64,000 nucleotides of DNA from Taenia hydatigena (taxonomy: Eukaryota; Platyhelminthes; Cestoda; Cyclophyllidea; Taeniidae), in assembly GCA_036345935.2 (NCBI GenBank), contig JADWOT020001571.1:262001-326000 (forward strand), in the 5' to 3' direction. A program made the position numbers and the translations under genes. Of this stretch, positions 11,971-24,831 are shown piece after piece (within the stretch, counting starts at the first letter, position 1; every line of letters begins with the position of its first letter). The notes under the pieces are model-generated. The model was not told the origin of the DNA. It did no database searches and was given only the letters and a program-made list of their open reading frames with translations.

Positions 11971-14900
11971 ATACTTGATTGCTTATCAAGCATGGCGCTT
12001 TGACTGTACGAGAATGCAAAGCTCTACCCCAAATAAAAGAAACCTAGGCCAGGGCGGTGATCTCTCAGCTCTTCCGTACATCGACAATACATTTCCTAGA
12101 TTATTACCATGATTGTCCCAAAGGACTGCATTATATTTAACGTTCTAAGGCCTTTTAAGTGAGAAAGGGTGCACGCACTGGTCCATGCCTTCCCATAAGC
12201 TACAGCAGACCGGTAGGCTGTAGGTATGAGCTTCCAGTCATGAAGCTAAAACTGGGACACGAATCGCCACCGATAATGCTTCTGACTTGATAAATTGACG
12301 TATAAGCGCTTGTCGCTCCGCTGTATAACTCTCTCACTCTTTCACACGTTGATCCCATTGCCCCACTGTTCACGGATTCTCAGATCCAGCTGAATTGAGT
12401 TCGCATGTGACGCCATTAAGAAGAAGTGAGAAACGCACGTCTTGTCGAGCAAGCTACCCAATAGTCGTGGTTTAGTCAGGACACCTCAGAGACGCCTTTT
12501 CTCCACAATGAACTACGTCGGTGAAAGGCGTTCTGTTGGTGTGCATGTTGATTAGGTTTCCTATAAAGCTTCAAAGACATTAAATAAAAGGACTTGCATT
12601 TCCTCAGTCTACGGGGTGAATTTTCTTCCCAAAGGGTCACAGTGAATCTCTCTCAGACCACTTGTCAATTGTTATTGCTTGATTTCATGCTGTCGTCGGC
12701 TCTGGCAGGGCACTCGAATGTGCCAATCAGTTAGAGCTAGGCTTCAATCCAATTTTGCACTAGTTCGTTTCACTAAACGCATTCATGTAATGTAATCATT
12801 TTCTTATTCCCAACGCCGGATTTGCTAACCGGAAACAGGAACTCAGAAAGCACTTCGAGCAGCTGACGCCGAATTCCCTCGAATCTCAAAAGGACAAGCA
12901 AGTACGGGTGGAAGCAGACTGAGAGGCTGTACGCGTGCCTAGTGAGCCGTGTCGACAAAATGGAAACACACAATCACGTCTTAGAGACGACTGAGCTAAG
13001 CCAACTAAAGGTCGCTCTTTAACAAGCGGACTTCAATTTCACAATTTCATTCCTTTCCATACTCCTACATTTTGCTCTGCTGCCTGCATAAGACAACGCC
13101 TCATCAACTGCACCGATGATCTAAATTCCACAAAACGTTATAGCATTCAACTTTCCCTAGCTACCCAAGCGATGTATTTTTAGGAGCGAATGCATTCGTA
13201 ATTTTAATGGACAGATTATTTACTTGACAGCTTATAAAACGGAAACGACTGTTGCGATGATGGTAATGGAACCACTGTTAAAGGCACATCCAGCATTAGA
13301 CAATAGTGCAAATAATTTAGCGCCGCTCCTACATCTTACCGTGAACAAATGTCGCGGTGTAGTAAGGTGCTCTGCTTGGGGCCCACCGGTTCAAAACTTT
13401 AAAATCGTTTATCCAGCATGTGTTCGTCTACTAATTTCCTTGGAGGTCTAATCACCTACTGCTCTCGTGGAAGTCGACTGGATTGCTGCGTTAGCATTTC
13501 TTTGTAGCCCTATTTGTGCTCGAACTAAAACATTGCCACAAAGTGATGGCGTTTCTTTGCCAGATGATGTTACCTTCACATTTCAACCACCTGCATGTTA
13601 TGGAAATGTATAGTTAATGCCTTCGTCTGAAGGCTTCCTTTGCGATGAAACGAGTTTTGCCTTTTGTTTGATTGCGGCGGGATGGTCCATTAGTTTATTC
13701 ACGGATAGGATGCAGTTAGCATAGACAAGGATGCATAAAAAGCTTAAAAGCCAGATTGGGATCCATGCAGAGGAAGCAAGTGTTTGAGTGGGACGTGATT
13801 TGAGGGTGCAAGGTGACTTTTGCTTCTTCTTCCAAATTTGAAGCATTAGGTGCAGACGTACTAGGGACCCAGTGATGCTGCATGATGTAGGTGCTGCCGG
13901 ATACAATTTGTCGACCTTCTTCTGTACATCACACCTTTCAATCCCAAATCAGTATCAGCTGCAAAACTTAGAGGTGACCGAGTATTATTTCAGACACGTT
14001 TTCCATTTCAACTACCTTCAGGAGGGGATCCGTGCTGTTTAACAGCTGACGTGGGCTCTTTTCGAATGCGCTGCAAATTACACCACCCACATGAGTTCGA
14101 ATCTACCAATTCTTCAGCGAAACGACAGCTTACACCGAGAAGCAGAAGGATAGGCAACATAACCTAGTTTGAACTAAATAAAATCATAGCTGTCAAGGTG
14201 AAAGGAAAGTTGATGCAACTGAGTTAATTCCTCTTAAGTGATAAGTAATTCATTGAGGGATTTTGTATTATCCGGTCCAAAAATCAAAGCCGATACAAAG
14301 AGACATCAAATATCACTTCAATTTCTAAATGCTAAACCTCAATGTGACGAAGAAAAGGCATCGCCTGCTGATGGTTGAACATGTGATGACCCCTGACAGA
14401 AGGTTTGACAATGGCGCCCATTCTCGCGCAGCATTTCTTCTTTAAGTCCTCTTACTTCGACTTCAAAGTACAACTTATTTTAAAAGTGGAAAGCACTTTC
14501 GCCCCTACATTTATTTTGTTCCACAATTTAATTCTACTTCTTGGCGAGTGGGGCAACCTCACCAGGAACCGCTTCACTTCGTCACCTCTAAGTGCGGCCA
14601 AACACTCAAGATCATTTTGATGCTCAGCTTTTACTATCTTTTTCGTGTGATGCACTTCTCATGTGACTGGATTCGGCAGTCTCACGGTTAATTTTGTCTC
14701 TTGATGAAAAGCGGATGGGAATGGCTCTTGTGATGGCTGAAGCAAAGGCGTCGAGGAGGGCGTCACTTCTGATAGACATTTGTACAGCCAACTGGCTAGA
14801 GGGGGTAGGAGTTTATAAACTGGTTACTGCGACCTGCTACAGGCACCTTTGAATCCACTCGCCTTGAAAATTCAGGTCTACTGCCCTTTCTACTGTCATT

Positions 14901-15780
14901 AGGCATGCTGTTGACATCAGTGATACCTACATTTTGTATTACCTACTGATTACGGTACGCCAGCTCTGAAGTTAAGATATGTTACCTTCAAAACAGAGAT
15001 ACAGCACAGCCACTCGGCTATTTGCAGCAATGAGAAGTGGAATCGAGTTGTGATCCTGACGGAACTGAAGGAAAGTAGAAATTTTGCCGACGGTCAGGAA
15101 CACAGAACATGGAACACTCATGGAATGGATACAGGACAATAAACCAATCACCTTTGATCACAGAGATTACTGCATCTTGAGCAAAACGGATTGAAACATC
15201 GTGACTTATTGCTATCAATATTAGAAAGCCGAAGAACAAGACTAACTACATGGACAAATTAGCATTAAACAGATTATCCCTGTTGCGACACAAGCTGGAA
15301 CCTAAATTATTTAAATACGAATGTTACAACCATGTTGGAGATCTTCCTCCTTAATTCATGTTCTTTTCCAGCAACTCCTCTGCTTGCAGTGAAGTGGCCA
15401 AACTATACCGTGAGACGTTGATAAGTTCCGTGAGTGGCTCTTCGTTTTGACTTGAAGAGAAAAGACTTTGCAATTATATCTTTGCTAGGGTCGTTTTCTT
15501 TAGATCTTCACAACGTCGTCAGTACATATTCCGTCCCAGAATTATGTGTACTTCCATCCTCAAAGCTGTCCCAAATGCTGCATGGGTAGGTGAAGAAGAG
15601 TCCGCTAATGCGGATGAGAGGAGATTCAGTGGTGTCCCCCAACCTAAGTTCCCAATATAACACTCGTCTTTGGCGACTAACTTTCTTTTGCCTTATGCAA
15701 GAATAATGCAATAACCGTGAACTATGAAATGTTTCACTAGTAGGCCGATCAGTGCGGCTCGCATGAGGCGGTAGGAAGTG
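11971..15780. other. Stretch with no recognisable gene
   Basis: Short open frames only. A minus-strand frame at 13598-13906 has a hydrophobic stretch, but it begins at TTG and shows no family, promoter or paired splice sites. About 15.48-15.78 kb precedes an F-box remnant and may include decayed family sequence, broken by several stops. Confidence 0.4.
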
Positions 15781-15790
15781 ACCGCTGACG

Positions 15791-16000
15791 TCTGATTTTA
15801 GTGTCAAAGACCTACTGACTTCTCTGATGCCATCACGGCTCAGCAACATTGCGATGATTGTCAACTTCTTGCAGAAAAATCAACTGCATCTGCCTTCATT
15901 TGACACCTATGCACTACTGCCATGCCGTTATTACTGCACTAGCAAACGTTCATGCTCTCTCCACCGCGTCTGCTGTGTTTGCGTCCTTCTTTACCATTAG
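15791..16000 (+). pseudogene. F-box subtype 2 remnant
   Basis: After a TGA at about 15779 a frame runs to TAG at 15998-16000. It reads FSVKDLLTSLMPSRLSN and further on LPSFDTYALL, which aligns over about 60 residues with the subtype 2 F-box at 60133-60346. The leading Leu-Pro pair has changed to Leu-Thr. Only the N-terminal domain is present. The promoter of a subtype 1 unit follows within 150 bp. A minus-strand frame over the same bases (15508-15864) is its antisense shadow. Confidence 0.55.
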
Positions 16001-16140
16001 ACGGCGAAGGACAGCTGGTCGAGTTGAGACGATTGCGTAGCACTCACATCAGACGACACGGAACCACCGAATGTGTCAACGCCACTGTGAGGTCAGTCGA
16101 GTTCCCCACTCTCATTCCCTACCCCCTTCCGAGGCTGCAG

Positions 16141-16500
16141 TATTTAAACCTCGTCACCTCTGTCACACCATCTACTCTATCATCTTCCCAGCATGGTGGG
16201 TTCCAGTAGATTCTGTTTGCATCTTACCCTTCCTTCCTCTTTACTCATTTTTAACACCTGTCCTATGTGTCCTAGCTTGTATCCTCCAAGACCACTATGC
16301 ATTCATCAGTGTGCAATACGACTGCTATACGCGCATGATAGACTCGGGATGGCGACTGTGATGTGTCAAGCGTCTTGCAGTTGAAAGCCTTAATTTGAAG
16401 GAGGTGTCACAATTGGTCCACCACGACCTGTGGTTCAAGGGCATCCACACTGTTTCTTGCAAGTGTTGCTCTCTTCTCGTGCCGCATCTTTCTGCCATTT
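16141..16500 (+). pseudogene. F-box family pseudogene lacking its F-box
   Basis: TATTTAA at 16141-16147 is followed by the conserved promoter block. A start codon at 16193-16195 is followed directly by a GTGGGT donor. After about 110 bp the sequence jumps to the late part of the protein: YDCYTRMIDS, then WRL, stop TGA, CVKRLAVESL and a Val-His-His-Asp stretch. These match the intact gene's DYDCYVFFMDP and WRLFCVRR segments. The F-box and a stretch of about 60 residues are missing. The same internal deletion is shared with copies at 39.8 and 61.0 kb, so it is old. Confidence 0.7.
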
Positions 16501-17290
16501 CTCACTTTATTTTGCGGCTTTCAAACCCATTAGCGTAGACTTGCTTACTGCATGGATGTTCGTATTTGTTAGAGGAGAATTCAAATGGCACACGTGTCAT
16601 GCTTGAAGGCGTGAAGGGCAGATTTGATGCAGGCACTGCCACTGCACGAGTATTTATGAAGTAGTTAGATGGCAGGCAGCAAGTAATATCAGCAACTAAC
16701 TTCAAGTAGAGCAGAGGCTTGTTTGGCGCAACATCTGTGCGTGGATCCCATATCAATTCCTGCTTCGTTTCCTGCCCTGGCAAGGATTCACGATGATACA
16801 TCCATCAGGACGACTGTAAAATACGCTGAGTAGGGTTACCACGATAAATAAGCACTACAAGCATTGCGCCACAACCTGCCTCTTCTTGAAGCATATGCGT
16901 TTATCTGGAGGTGGTACAACGATGCATTTGAACCGCCACCGGGGTTGGGCCTGCCAGAACAGTGACTAGGTAAAATAATTTAAAGCATTTGGCGCAATAG
17001 CTCTCTTTATGACTTAAATTCCTTGGTTAAGCGATGCGGCAGCAGACATTCAAAGGTGAGTAATCACCACGTCTGGTGATCGGAAGCCATGTCTGACCTC
17101 AGTTGTGGCATTCACGAGGCGAAAACATCGTGTAACACCTGACAATCATGTAGTAAATGTGTTATAGTCGCAAGTTGAAGATGTGACTGAAACTAGGCGG
17201 CGCGAAGGGCACAATGTGTTGACATCGTTGTGAGGCGGCTAAACATAATATGAGGACTGTCGAGCTGGATGATGTGGTTTGATAAACGCA
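16320..17290. repeat. Conserved 3' flank of F-box units
   Basis: The region resembles 39790-40660 along most of its length. Part of it (about 16.50-16.65 kb) also resembles 61.19-61.33 kb and 55.98-56.10 kb. Landmarks are GGAGAA followed by TTCAAAGGGCACAC and, later, a CAGGCACTGCC-type stretch. Its right end resembles a worn subtype 1 promoter (CACAATGTGTTGACATCG). It may be 3' UTR plus intergenic spacer carried along in duplication. Confidence 0.55.
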
Positions 17291-19390
17291 GTGTATCCAT
17301 GCCGTAAGTAAAACGTAGCATGCCCGCACGCTGTTGTAAACCTAATGAACCTGCTAAAACGGATGTAAACAGTGAGTTAGAAGCATATGAATGCGATTTT
17401 AAATCCTTCGCAGAGCTGCGAACAGTCACAATCGGACTTGGACTTGCTCACCAATGTTCGCTTGTGATGCGTGCCTGCAATTTTGATCCTGCGATTGGTC
17501 GAGAAATAGGACGAAATAGATGGGCGTATTACGCGAGTCAGCGTCGTCATGTTGACAGAGACCATTCTCACTATATGCCAAATTTCTAGTGACATGCCAT
17601 AGGGCCCGGAGAGCATACAGAGCATATGAATCAAATATTTTCGTAGTTGATGCAAGGTTATCCCGACTAAGCTGCCAATTTGTTGACAAATATCAATTGA
17701 ATTGCATTGGTGCAACTTTGTCTCCTTAATTTATTTACTGCCCTAACTATGAAGGACTGAAAGACGGAACATTATGGGACCAGATCTACAGAACAAGATA
17801 CCGTCAACTTGGTTCCCAAAAATGCAAAAGATGTAGGGCAAAGTAATGCAAAGCATGCTGAGTGTGATATAGTTCAAAGAAACTCTGCATAAGTTGCCTA
17901 AGCGAAAACCGCATTAAGATTGAAGAATGCAGATGATGGGAAGACAATTGTACAACTTCGAAGAATGTTATGTTCCTGTGCAAATGCGGTGCCTTTAATT
18001 GTTTGATTTATTTTGGCCAGGAATCCTGCCGGCATCTTTATTGTTCGCTGTGACATAAATGTCCCTACGTGGACGCAACGCTGACACTTTAAGCCGTCGT
18101 GCTGTTCGACTCTTCTAACAATGCGTTGGCGCCATCACCTGATGCTGTGTTAGCAGTAACGATGACTGTATCATCGGCATTGAAAGCGGGAAGCGCAACA
18201 GCGATCGTGTTGTGGTCTTCCCACAACAGAGTCTTCCATCATAAGGGCAAGCAAGACACACTTATTCTTCCAATCCACACAGTAGCGGACCTGATTTGGC
18301 CGTGGCCGAAGATTTACTATGGAAAAAAGCGTCTCAGCTTTCAAACTTTGTTTTTACACTTTCTCCATCTGCTTAATTTGTGAGTAAATTTTATGGCAGC
18401 AAATAGGGCTGACGACCAGCAATCTCCATTTTTATTTGATTCAAGCAGGGTGGTCTCATTGTTTTTGTATATGAATGGAATAACTTTTGTCGTGCTCAGA
18501 AGTAGAGGTCAACATTTTGGCAAGTAGTAAATGGAGATGTTCAAAGTGACAGGGACATGGAAGACTCATCAGCTCAAAGACCTTTATTCTGATGTCAAAC
18601 ATGTCTACCATGAAAGGCTGTTTTAAATCTCTTTCTAATTGTAACAAACTGTGGAATTTCAAAGTAAGTTGAGGTGCAAAGCGTGCTTCCTTCCTTCCTT
18701 CCTTCCTTCCTCCTCAAATGAATAAAACATTCTTCAGCACGTACTACGCACTCCAATCGAAGTACGGAGGTAAATCAGAGGCTATTTGCCCTAAAAATCC
18801 TTCAGCATGTTGCCCACTACAAAGCTTTTGCCGATATCCCAGTAATTTATAAAGAGGATGGCCAGCTTGAGTGTTGATCCAGTGGGAAGGATCTGCGGTG
18901 ATTTTTGTGATTTCATGATCCATCCTTTAATCAAATCGACCACCAGGTAGAATACTCCCTGCTAAAGAATATTTGATATGCAGCTAAGTAGCTGTCAAGT
19001 GCGCCCGAGTCGAGGGTGAACTTGCGTGGAGGCGCTTTTGCATTGGCAGAAGGAAAAAACTGATAATGGGAAACAGGATAAAAAAGAAGCTTGTCTAACT
19101 CCGACTAAGACACAGAGAGCCTTCAAATGTCACTGGTGGATGTGGTTGTAACATGGGGTTGTCGTAGCTCATATGCGTAGGTGGTTCCTGATCCTCTTTC
19201 ATTGAGAAACTAACCATTTTACAATACGAGTTGGTGTCTGTGCTGCTGGTCTTCTCCATCCAAACATTTGGGCAGAATTCGTGACTAGGCTATTCACAAC
19301 TACAATTAACTACAACCAATCCATTCTCATACGGTTCAGCCAAACAGGAAATGGAGAGTAAGAGCACCCTGTTCCGCTCTCTGTGCATCC
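17291..19390. other. Mostly unexplained stretch with inverted match to 54.7 kb
   Basis: About 17.53-17.75 kb resembles 54.65-54.82 kb in inverse orientation (GACAGAGACCATTC and AATTTCTAGTGA are shared). About 19.00-19.04 kb resembles the end of the duplicated 62.9-kb block. Nothing else was recognised. Open frames such as 17320-17589 and 18099-18383 show no family. Confidence 0.4.
18686..18710. repeat. TTCC tetranucleotide microsatellite
   Basis: Six consecutive TTCC units read directly from the sequence. Confidence 0.9.
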
Positions 19391-19689
19391 AAGGTCTATT
19401 TAAAATAACACCTGCCTTCTAATTAATGAGCAGCCAAAATTATTTTTACGCCAAATGGCATTTTGATTTCGTGGTTGGATGCGATCAACGTGGCCTACCG
19501 GCACATTAGATGTTGTCCAACACACAACATACGCACACACGACTCCAGACGTGCTAAATCCATCCATTTTCGTGGCTGTAAGGGGAGAGGGGAGGTTTCG
19601 TAGGCCCCAAACCATGTTTGTGGATCTCACGCCCCCTTCGCATTCTTGATATTGCCCCAAAACACAGAAATGCCTTTGTAAGCTTAAAG

Positions 19690-19895
19690 CCATGACGATT
19701 TGCATTGGCGGATTATAGTTTCAAAGCATTGACTATGAATAAGGCTTCATGTAAATTAAAATTCGAGGGTTCGCACATTGTGTGAAGGACGTCCAATTTT
19801 CAGATCCGACAAATAGCACATGAAGTGATGAGGAAGCTTGTGATATCATTAGTGTGCGTAGGAGCGTCAGTCGTATTCTAAGAGAAGCGTTTTAA
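19690..19895 (-). pseudogene. Remnant of a conserved unit also at 25.7 and 28.6 kb
   Basis: On the minus strand a frame reads TDAPTHTNDITSFLITSCAI, then RI, stop TAA or TGA-type breaks, and KLDV. It aligns with + strand frames at about 25.67-25.78 kb and 28.56-28.74 kb (DVPTLTDDVTSFLIASCVIY, then KIWQLDV). The shared protein-level pattern TSFLI..C.IY.IW.LDV suggests an ancestral exon. No known domain was recognised. It may be part of the upstream neighbour of F-box units. Confidence 0.4.
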
Positions 19896-21319
19896 TGATA
19901 CAAAAGTCATCATTGCTACTGCTGCGGTGCTTCACTTCCCTATGTCATGGATCAAACTTGGTGCCTGCAATGCCACGGCCGTGATTAGGTCGAAAATTAT
20001 AGCGGAGATAGTTATAGTCATTCCAAACTGGTCGCCCTACCACCATGTTGCTTGGGCAAGCCGAATGAAATGAGCAGGCTAGTTACATTAACTTGTGCAG
20101 TAGACCTCCACTCACAGACCACGATCAACAAAATGCCAAGTTAAATCGTTATAAATGTCCTTCACAAAGAGACACTAACTTGATGTTCTCGATTTTGACA
20201 AAGCTTGCATGTTTCGCAACCTGGTCCTCTACCACTCACTGAACACACAATCTAACAAAATTTTGAAAGATCTCAATTGTCTGACATGCGATAGCTCCAT
20301 ATGATGAAGTCCTGGGTACCGCCTTGCTCATGATTTGACCTTCCAATGAAACGGAGAACCGAACCCTGCCTTTGCCGTGATTCGCGCTCATCGACAGCTT
20401 GAGCATTAGAAGCGACGAGAGCTAAGCATCATGCCCCTTGGGAGAGGGAGTAGACTAACCTCACCAAGATGTCTACACATTGTGCCCTTCTAGCATCTCT
20501 TGCAGCAGCATGGGTATCATAGTTAGGATTCATTGCATCAATGGTACATATAAGGTACGGGATACGCTTTAGTAGACCATCAGGCTTCATGCTGCTCAAA
20601 ATAACAAGTTAATGCATCTATTCACAGAGCACGAGGAAATGAAGTGCATGGGCGTTAAAAATATAGCAATAGCCACTGAGCTACTCAAAGAGAATGGGTC
20701 TGATTAGCATGAATTTCGTTGAAAGATTTCTATTTCCTTTATACAGTAGTTGACAACGGAAAGTAAGTTCGATGCGTTCAAGTACTTAACCTGAGACAGC
20801 ACTGCTAGAGATGGACTTGGCTCACTCCAACCAGCACTCCCACTTACCATTAACATGCTGTGGGCTGGCAAATATGCCCTACTGCATTGCTGTATGCGTA
20901 GTGTCAGATGGTCACCTCCTTCTACAAGGCCCTGCTCCATGTTTACTAATTTTCAAACATCAGCTAGTTAGAACCTGAACGCTCAATAACCTCACTAGGC
21001 GTTCTTCCTTATATTATCCATGCCATGCCAAATGCTATAGAGTTCAGAATACGCAGCTAAAATTGCATTCGTATTGGCAGAAGACACGAAGAATGCTGTA
21101 TTGTTCCTCCTTGGCGTAGGTAACTGAGTGAATTATACGCATTGCAGCCACCCTCGTATATCCCAGCTTCACCGACACAGCAAACTCCCATTCAACACAC
21201 CGTGACGATCTGGGACATGTAATTGTTTGTGTTGCAAACACACAGCCACCCACGCAGTGGTACAAAGTCAATTAAAGGGCGTGCCACACCAGCGCAGAGC
21301 CAAAATTGAGCACACAGCA
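19896..21319. other. No recognisable gene
   Basis: I see short frames on both strands with no domain, splice pair or repeat relation. About 21.26-21.32 kb is the presumed upstream region of the small secreted-protein locus that follows. Confidence 0.4.
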
Positions 21320-21612
21320 ATGGAAAAGAGCACCATGACAACAAGCCTGTTTGCAATACTAGCTGTAGAATTCCTTCTCCTGCTCGTTTGCGTGGCCTTG
21401 CCAGCAACAGTGGCAGCATCAGTGTCAGCGAGAGCGGCAGCGGCGAGGTAAAATTCCTGCTAGAAGATCTCACGCCAGCGGTATAGAAAGCTCCTGCCAA
21501 GCCTATTGTTAAGAAGGCTGTCAAAGCAGTCGAGAAGTTTGTTACCTACGAGGATGACATGGAAGCCTCTAATCGCGTGGCTAATTGGGCTGATCGGATT
21601 TTCAAGAGGTGA
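21320..21612 (+). pseudogene. Small secreted protein, frameshifted, with in-frame TAG
   Basis: An ATG at 21320 opens MEKSTMTTSLFAILAVEF followed by a Leu/Val-rich core and ALPATVAA, a clear signal peptide. This frame runs into an Arg/Ala-rich end and stops at TAA 21449-21451. From about 21402 another frame is far more protein-like: SGSGEVKFLLEDLTPAV, then TAG at 21484-21486, then KAPAKPIVKKAVKAVEKFV and TYEDDMEASNRVANWADRIF, ending at TGA 21610-21612. The simplest reading is a small secreted charged protein broken by a frameshift near 21.40-21.44 kb plus one nonsense change. A tiny intron using GGCGAG|GTAAAA is possible but would be only about 30 nt. No family was recognised. Confidence 0.45.
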
Positions 21613-23745
21613 AGGAATTATTTTGCTGCGTGTCTAAGCCTGCATTTATGCACGTGCATCTATTACTCGTGTCCAATGCTAAAGTGTAAAGTTTATATTT
21701 CTCTCTCACTAACAGATCTTCTCAAGTAAAGGGAATCTTGTTTTGCGATTCGACATATCCTAAAGTCCTAATGAGTTCCAACCATCTGATTGGGGCATAC
21801 GAAGTGCAGGACCTTGTACAGCTATAAAAATTCGTGTTTAATTGCTCGCTTGTGAGTGTTGGCTGACTAGTCTTTAGCGTAGGCATGTGTTTAAAATCTT
21901 ACTTCCACTGTCAAATATGGGCGTTCTTCCTTTTATTATGGGTAAATTTAGGCAATAACCAGCCCACTCATCCGAACATTTATCACTTTCTGATTTCGTG
22001 AGTCAATTAACGTTGCACGGGGTTCAGAAAGTAAACTCACATGAGAAAAAGGGGCTTTTAATGGTTTAGCTCTGCAGTTAAGTAGCCTAAGCAGAAATCT
22101 GGTTTGCGTGGAGCATTTGCCGAATTCATTAACAAATTTAAACCCTTAAGACAAATAACGTTAGACCAATTCAAAGTGTAAGGACATGTTGGAAGCGTGT
22201 ATCGATGCAATACATAAGGCCTTCAAACAAAGAATTATTATTTGAACAATCACTAGTTTTGCAGTTTACTCATGCCTTCCTTAAGGTTTTACGTTCTAAT
22301 CAAGAAATAAACTTTTCCCTGCACTCTGTTTAGCGTAGTGAATATGCTGCTAGTAGTAATGTTGACGTGCAAGTAGGGCAAGCACTGCTGCGGTGGTTTG
22401 TGGGCATTCAGCTGATTCCTATGTTTCTGTTGTTGACTGCGTACGTGGTGGCTTTGTTTTGAAAGAAGTTTATGGTGTTACTGCCTGCTGAGCTTGGGAG
22501 TTGTGAGGTTAAGGGTGGTTGAGTCGTTCGGCTACGACAATACACTCGCTGAGCGAGTGGCGTGTCGATTGGATGTTGGCTAACTTCATTAACTAGAGAT
22601 TAATTGCTGCGGTCCTTTGATATGCAAACTTAAGCAGCAGAGGCAGCAGCTCGTAGAGGAAATAGGTGCAGATTAACCAAGATCATCTTAAAGTGGTTCT
22701 CCTTCCACTTTGGTGCATACACATTCCAAATTGCATGGTCAGTGTAGCCACAGAAGCTTGTGTGGTGGAGCTCTGTGTGTAGACGTCGACTCGAATATGT
22801 GCTCTTAAAGAAAGTCAATGACTTTCGTAGAAGACCTGGACTTGGTGTCCTTGGTTTTGACAAAACTAAGGCGTCCACTTTCCCATTGTGCGCGTTTTAA
22901 CATGAGCCTACTCCAAACACTAAACGCACAACGACGAACAACTACGAGGAGTTTAGAATTACAGACATACGATGTCTCAATTCTGCGGCTGAACGAAATA
23001 CTTGTCCATGCTGACTCGCGGCAGTAGATCACCGCCATGATAAAAGCATTCATCATCCATGTAGATTATCACCACTTTCGATACATCGACGAATTTGCCA
23101 AATGGGATAAAACATGTGGTTTTACACTTGATTTATTGCATGGCAAACCATGTGTTACGGTGAGCGATGTGAAAAGCAAATAAATGAAATTCGGTCATAG
23201 AAATAAAGAAACGACTAAGTGTGGAGCGATAAAAGCAAAGAAAGAAGGAGAAGTATGCTGAGGCAATCGAAGCTAGCTATTACCTAGTAATGTGCCCGCA
23301 GATCTTGCGTAACAGATGTGGGAGTTAACGAATCGACAAGTCGAAGGGGTGAATTGACGGGCCTACTTTACACTCACGTCAACATACTTAGTTTTGCCAT
23401 GTCATCCAGTGTGAATAACCTATTTAAACTGCAATTTTTAACAGGTGCGTTACAAGATTTCGGAGGCTGTGTGATAACTTTTCCTAATAAATGATATCAA
23501 CAATGCCAGATTGCCGTACGCGAAACTGCAAAGCCTTTGACTAGGTGGAAACACGCTTCAAGCATTGAGTCGCCTTTTAATTCCTCCACCAGACATGGCA
23601 AGTGATTTAACACGAGAATATAGGACCATTAATGCATTGTTTCAGCTTGAGAATGTGAGCTCACGAAAGATGTGCCGAGAGCCACCAATATTGTTGAGAA
23701 GAAAAACAAAGTGAGTCGCAAAAACGTAGTGTATTTTGGCGCATA
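21613..23745. other. No recognisable gene; downstream flank of the F-box gene
   Basis: Frames at 22630-23056 are open on both strands in overlapping fashion and match nothing known to me. The right end is the 3' side of the minus-strand F-box gene. An ATTAAA variant poly(A) signal stands on the minus strand at 23581-23576, and a canonical AATAAA at 23137-23132. Confidence 0.4.
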
Positions 23746-24831
23746 TTACAAGTAACGTATTTCAAGAGCTCTATACTTGGATGGAGCGCATGTGCTCCTG
23801 CATCTTCTGTGTGCAGCCTTCAACTGGAAGTCGTAATGAACGAATTGCAGTATCTCCGCCAAGTTGTAGCATCCGGTCCCAATTCGCCTGACGCAAAACA
23901 GTCTCCAATTTACTGCAGTAGTAGCAAGTGGGCAATCCACGAAGTTGTCGAAACTCGCAATGAAATTTGCAAAGAGTTGCATATCACTAATTGCATCGTC
24001 AGAATGGCGTGGCAAGATTGCTATGGTTAATATTTGGTGCGGCCTGATGGCGTCCAGGAGGCGCAGTAGCTGATCTCCGGAACGAAATTCCGGATCCATG
24101 AAGAATACGTAGCAGTCGTAGTCCAGGATATCACCTTTGAATTTCCTTTCTGCAAACTTATGGTATAATATCGTGCCGCCTTCTCCGTTCGCGTGAGCAT
24201 CATGGATAAACTTTTTGAACTCGATGTTATCTATGATATACGGGGTACGCCTTAGTGATTCATCAAGAAGTATGGTGGCAAAAATCTTTAGGTGATACGA
24301 TTGGTCGTAGAGCCGAGAGGAATGCAATAAATGAGCACTGAATATTAGGCAGCAATGAATAAACTGCTGAGAAGAGGATTGGCTTGATTGAATCGAATAA
24401 TGCTGGAAAGATCTCATTTTGTTTAGGCGATATTCAATCGCAGGAAGTAAGTTCCTGTCGATACGTGGTGGGTTTTCGGAAAATAGGAGGCAACTCAGGT
24501 GCTTGTCGAGCCACCTCCAATTATTGATGTAATGGTGCATCGCTTCTGTTGATCGTCGTCTGGATAGTATCCATCGCCAGTTTGGAATGGCGTTGCAAGC
24601 ATTCACCATGTCCTCCACACTAAGGAATTCGCATAGCTTGAGTGCCAATTCAGCTGGGAGTTCCGTGATTTTGCGCTGCCTCTAAGGTGAAACGAAAGCA
24701 TGCAATCGTGAGTGGCATGAAAATGGAATAAAAGAATTGTAATGGCAGAGAAGTGATGGAAAGCACTAAATGAGAAGTGGTGAGGATAAAGAGACAAGAA
24801 AATGTAAAATGGTGCTACTGGTACCCACCAT
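23746..24831 (-). CDS. F-box protein, intact, start codon alone in exon 1
   Basis: The coding sequence is the ATG at 24831-24829 joined to exon 2 at 24681-23746, giving 312 residues. The intron (24828-24682, 147 bp) has donor GTGGGT and acceptor TTTCACCTTAG and lies in phase 0 right after ATG. Exon 2 begins RQRKITELPAELALKLCEFL. The F-box spans about residues 6-48, with Leu9-Pro10, Glu12-Leu13, Phe20-Leu21, Asp25, Cys30 and Trp36-Arg37 at the usual positions. F-box proteins bind Skp1 and bring substrates to SCF ubiquitin ligases, so this role is expected. The remaining 260 residues contain no LRR, WD or kelch pattern. They include DYDCYVFFMDPEF and WRLFCVRR, conserved across copies, probably a lineage-specific substrate domain. 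A TATTTAA box lies about 50 bp upstream. It is the only copy in the window free of stops. The start is inferred from conservation of ATG|GT, not from transcripts. Confidence 0.8.

Noticed and set aside
15508..15864. 118-codon minus-strand frame
   Set aside because: It is antisense to the subtype 2 F-box remnant, which has family support on the plus strand.
22630..23056. Pair of minus-strand frames that might join by frameshift
   Set aside because: The plus strand is open over the same bases, and no homologous copy in the window supports either frame.
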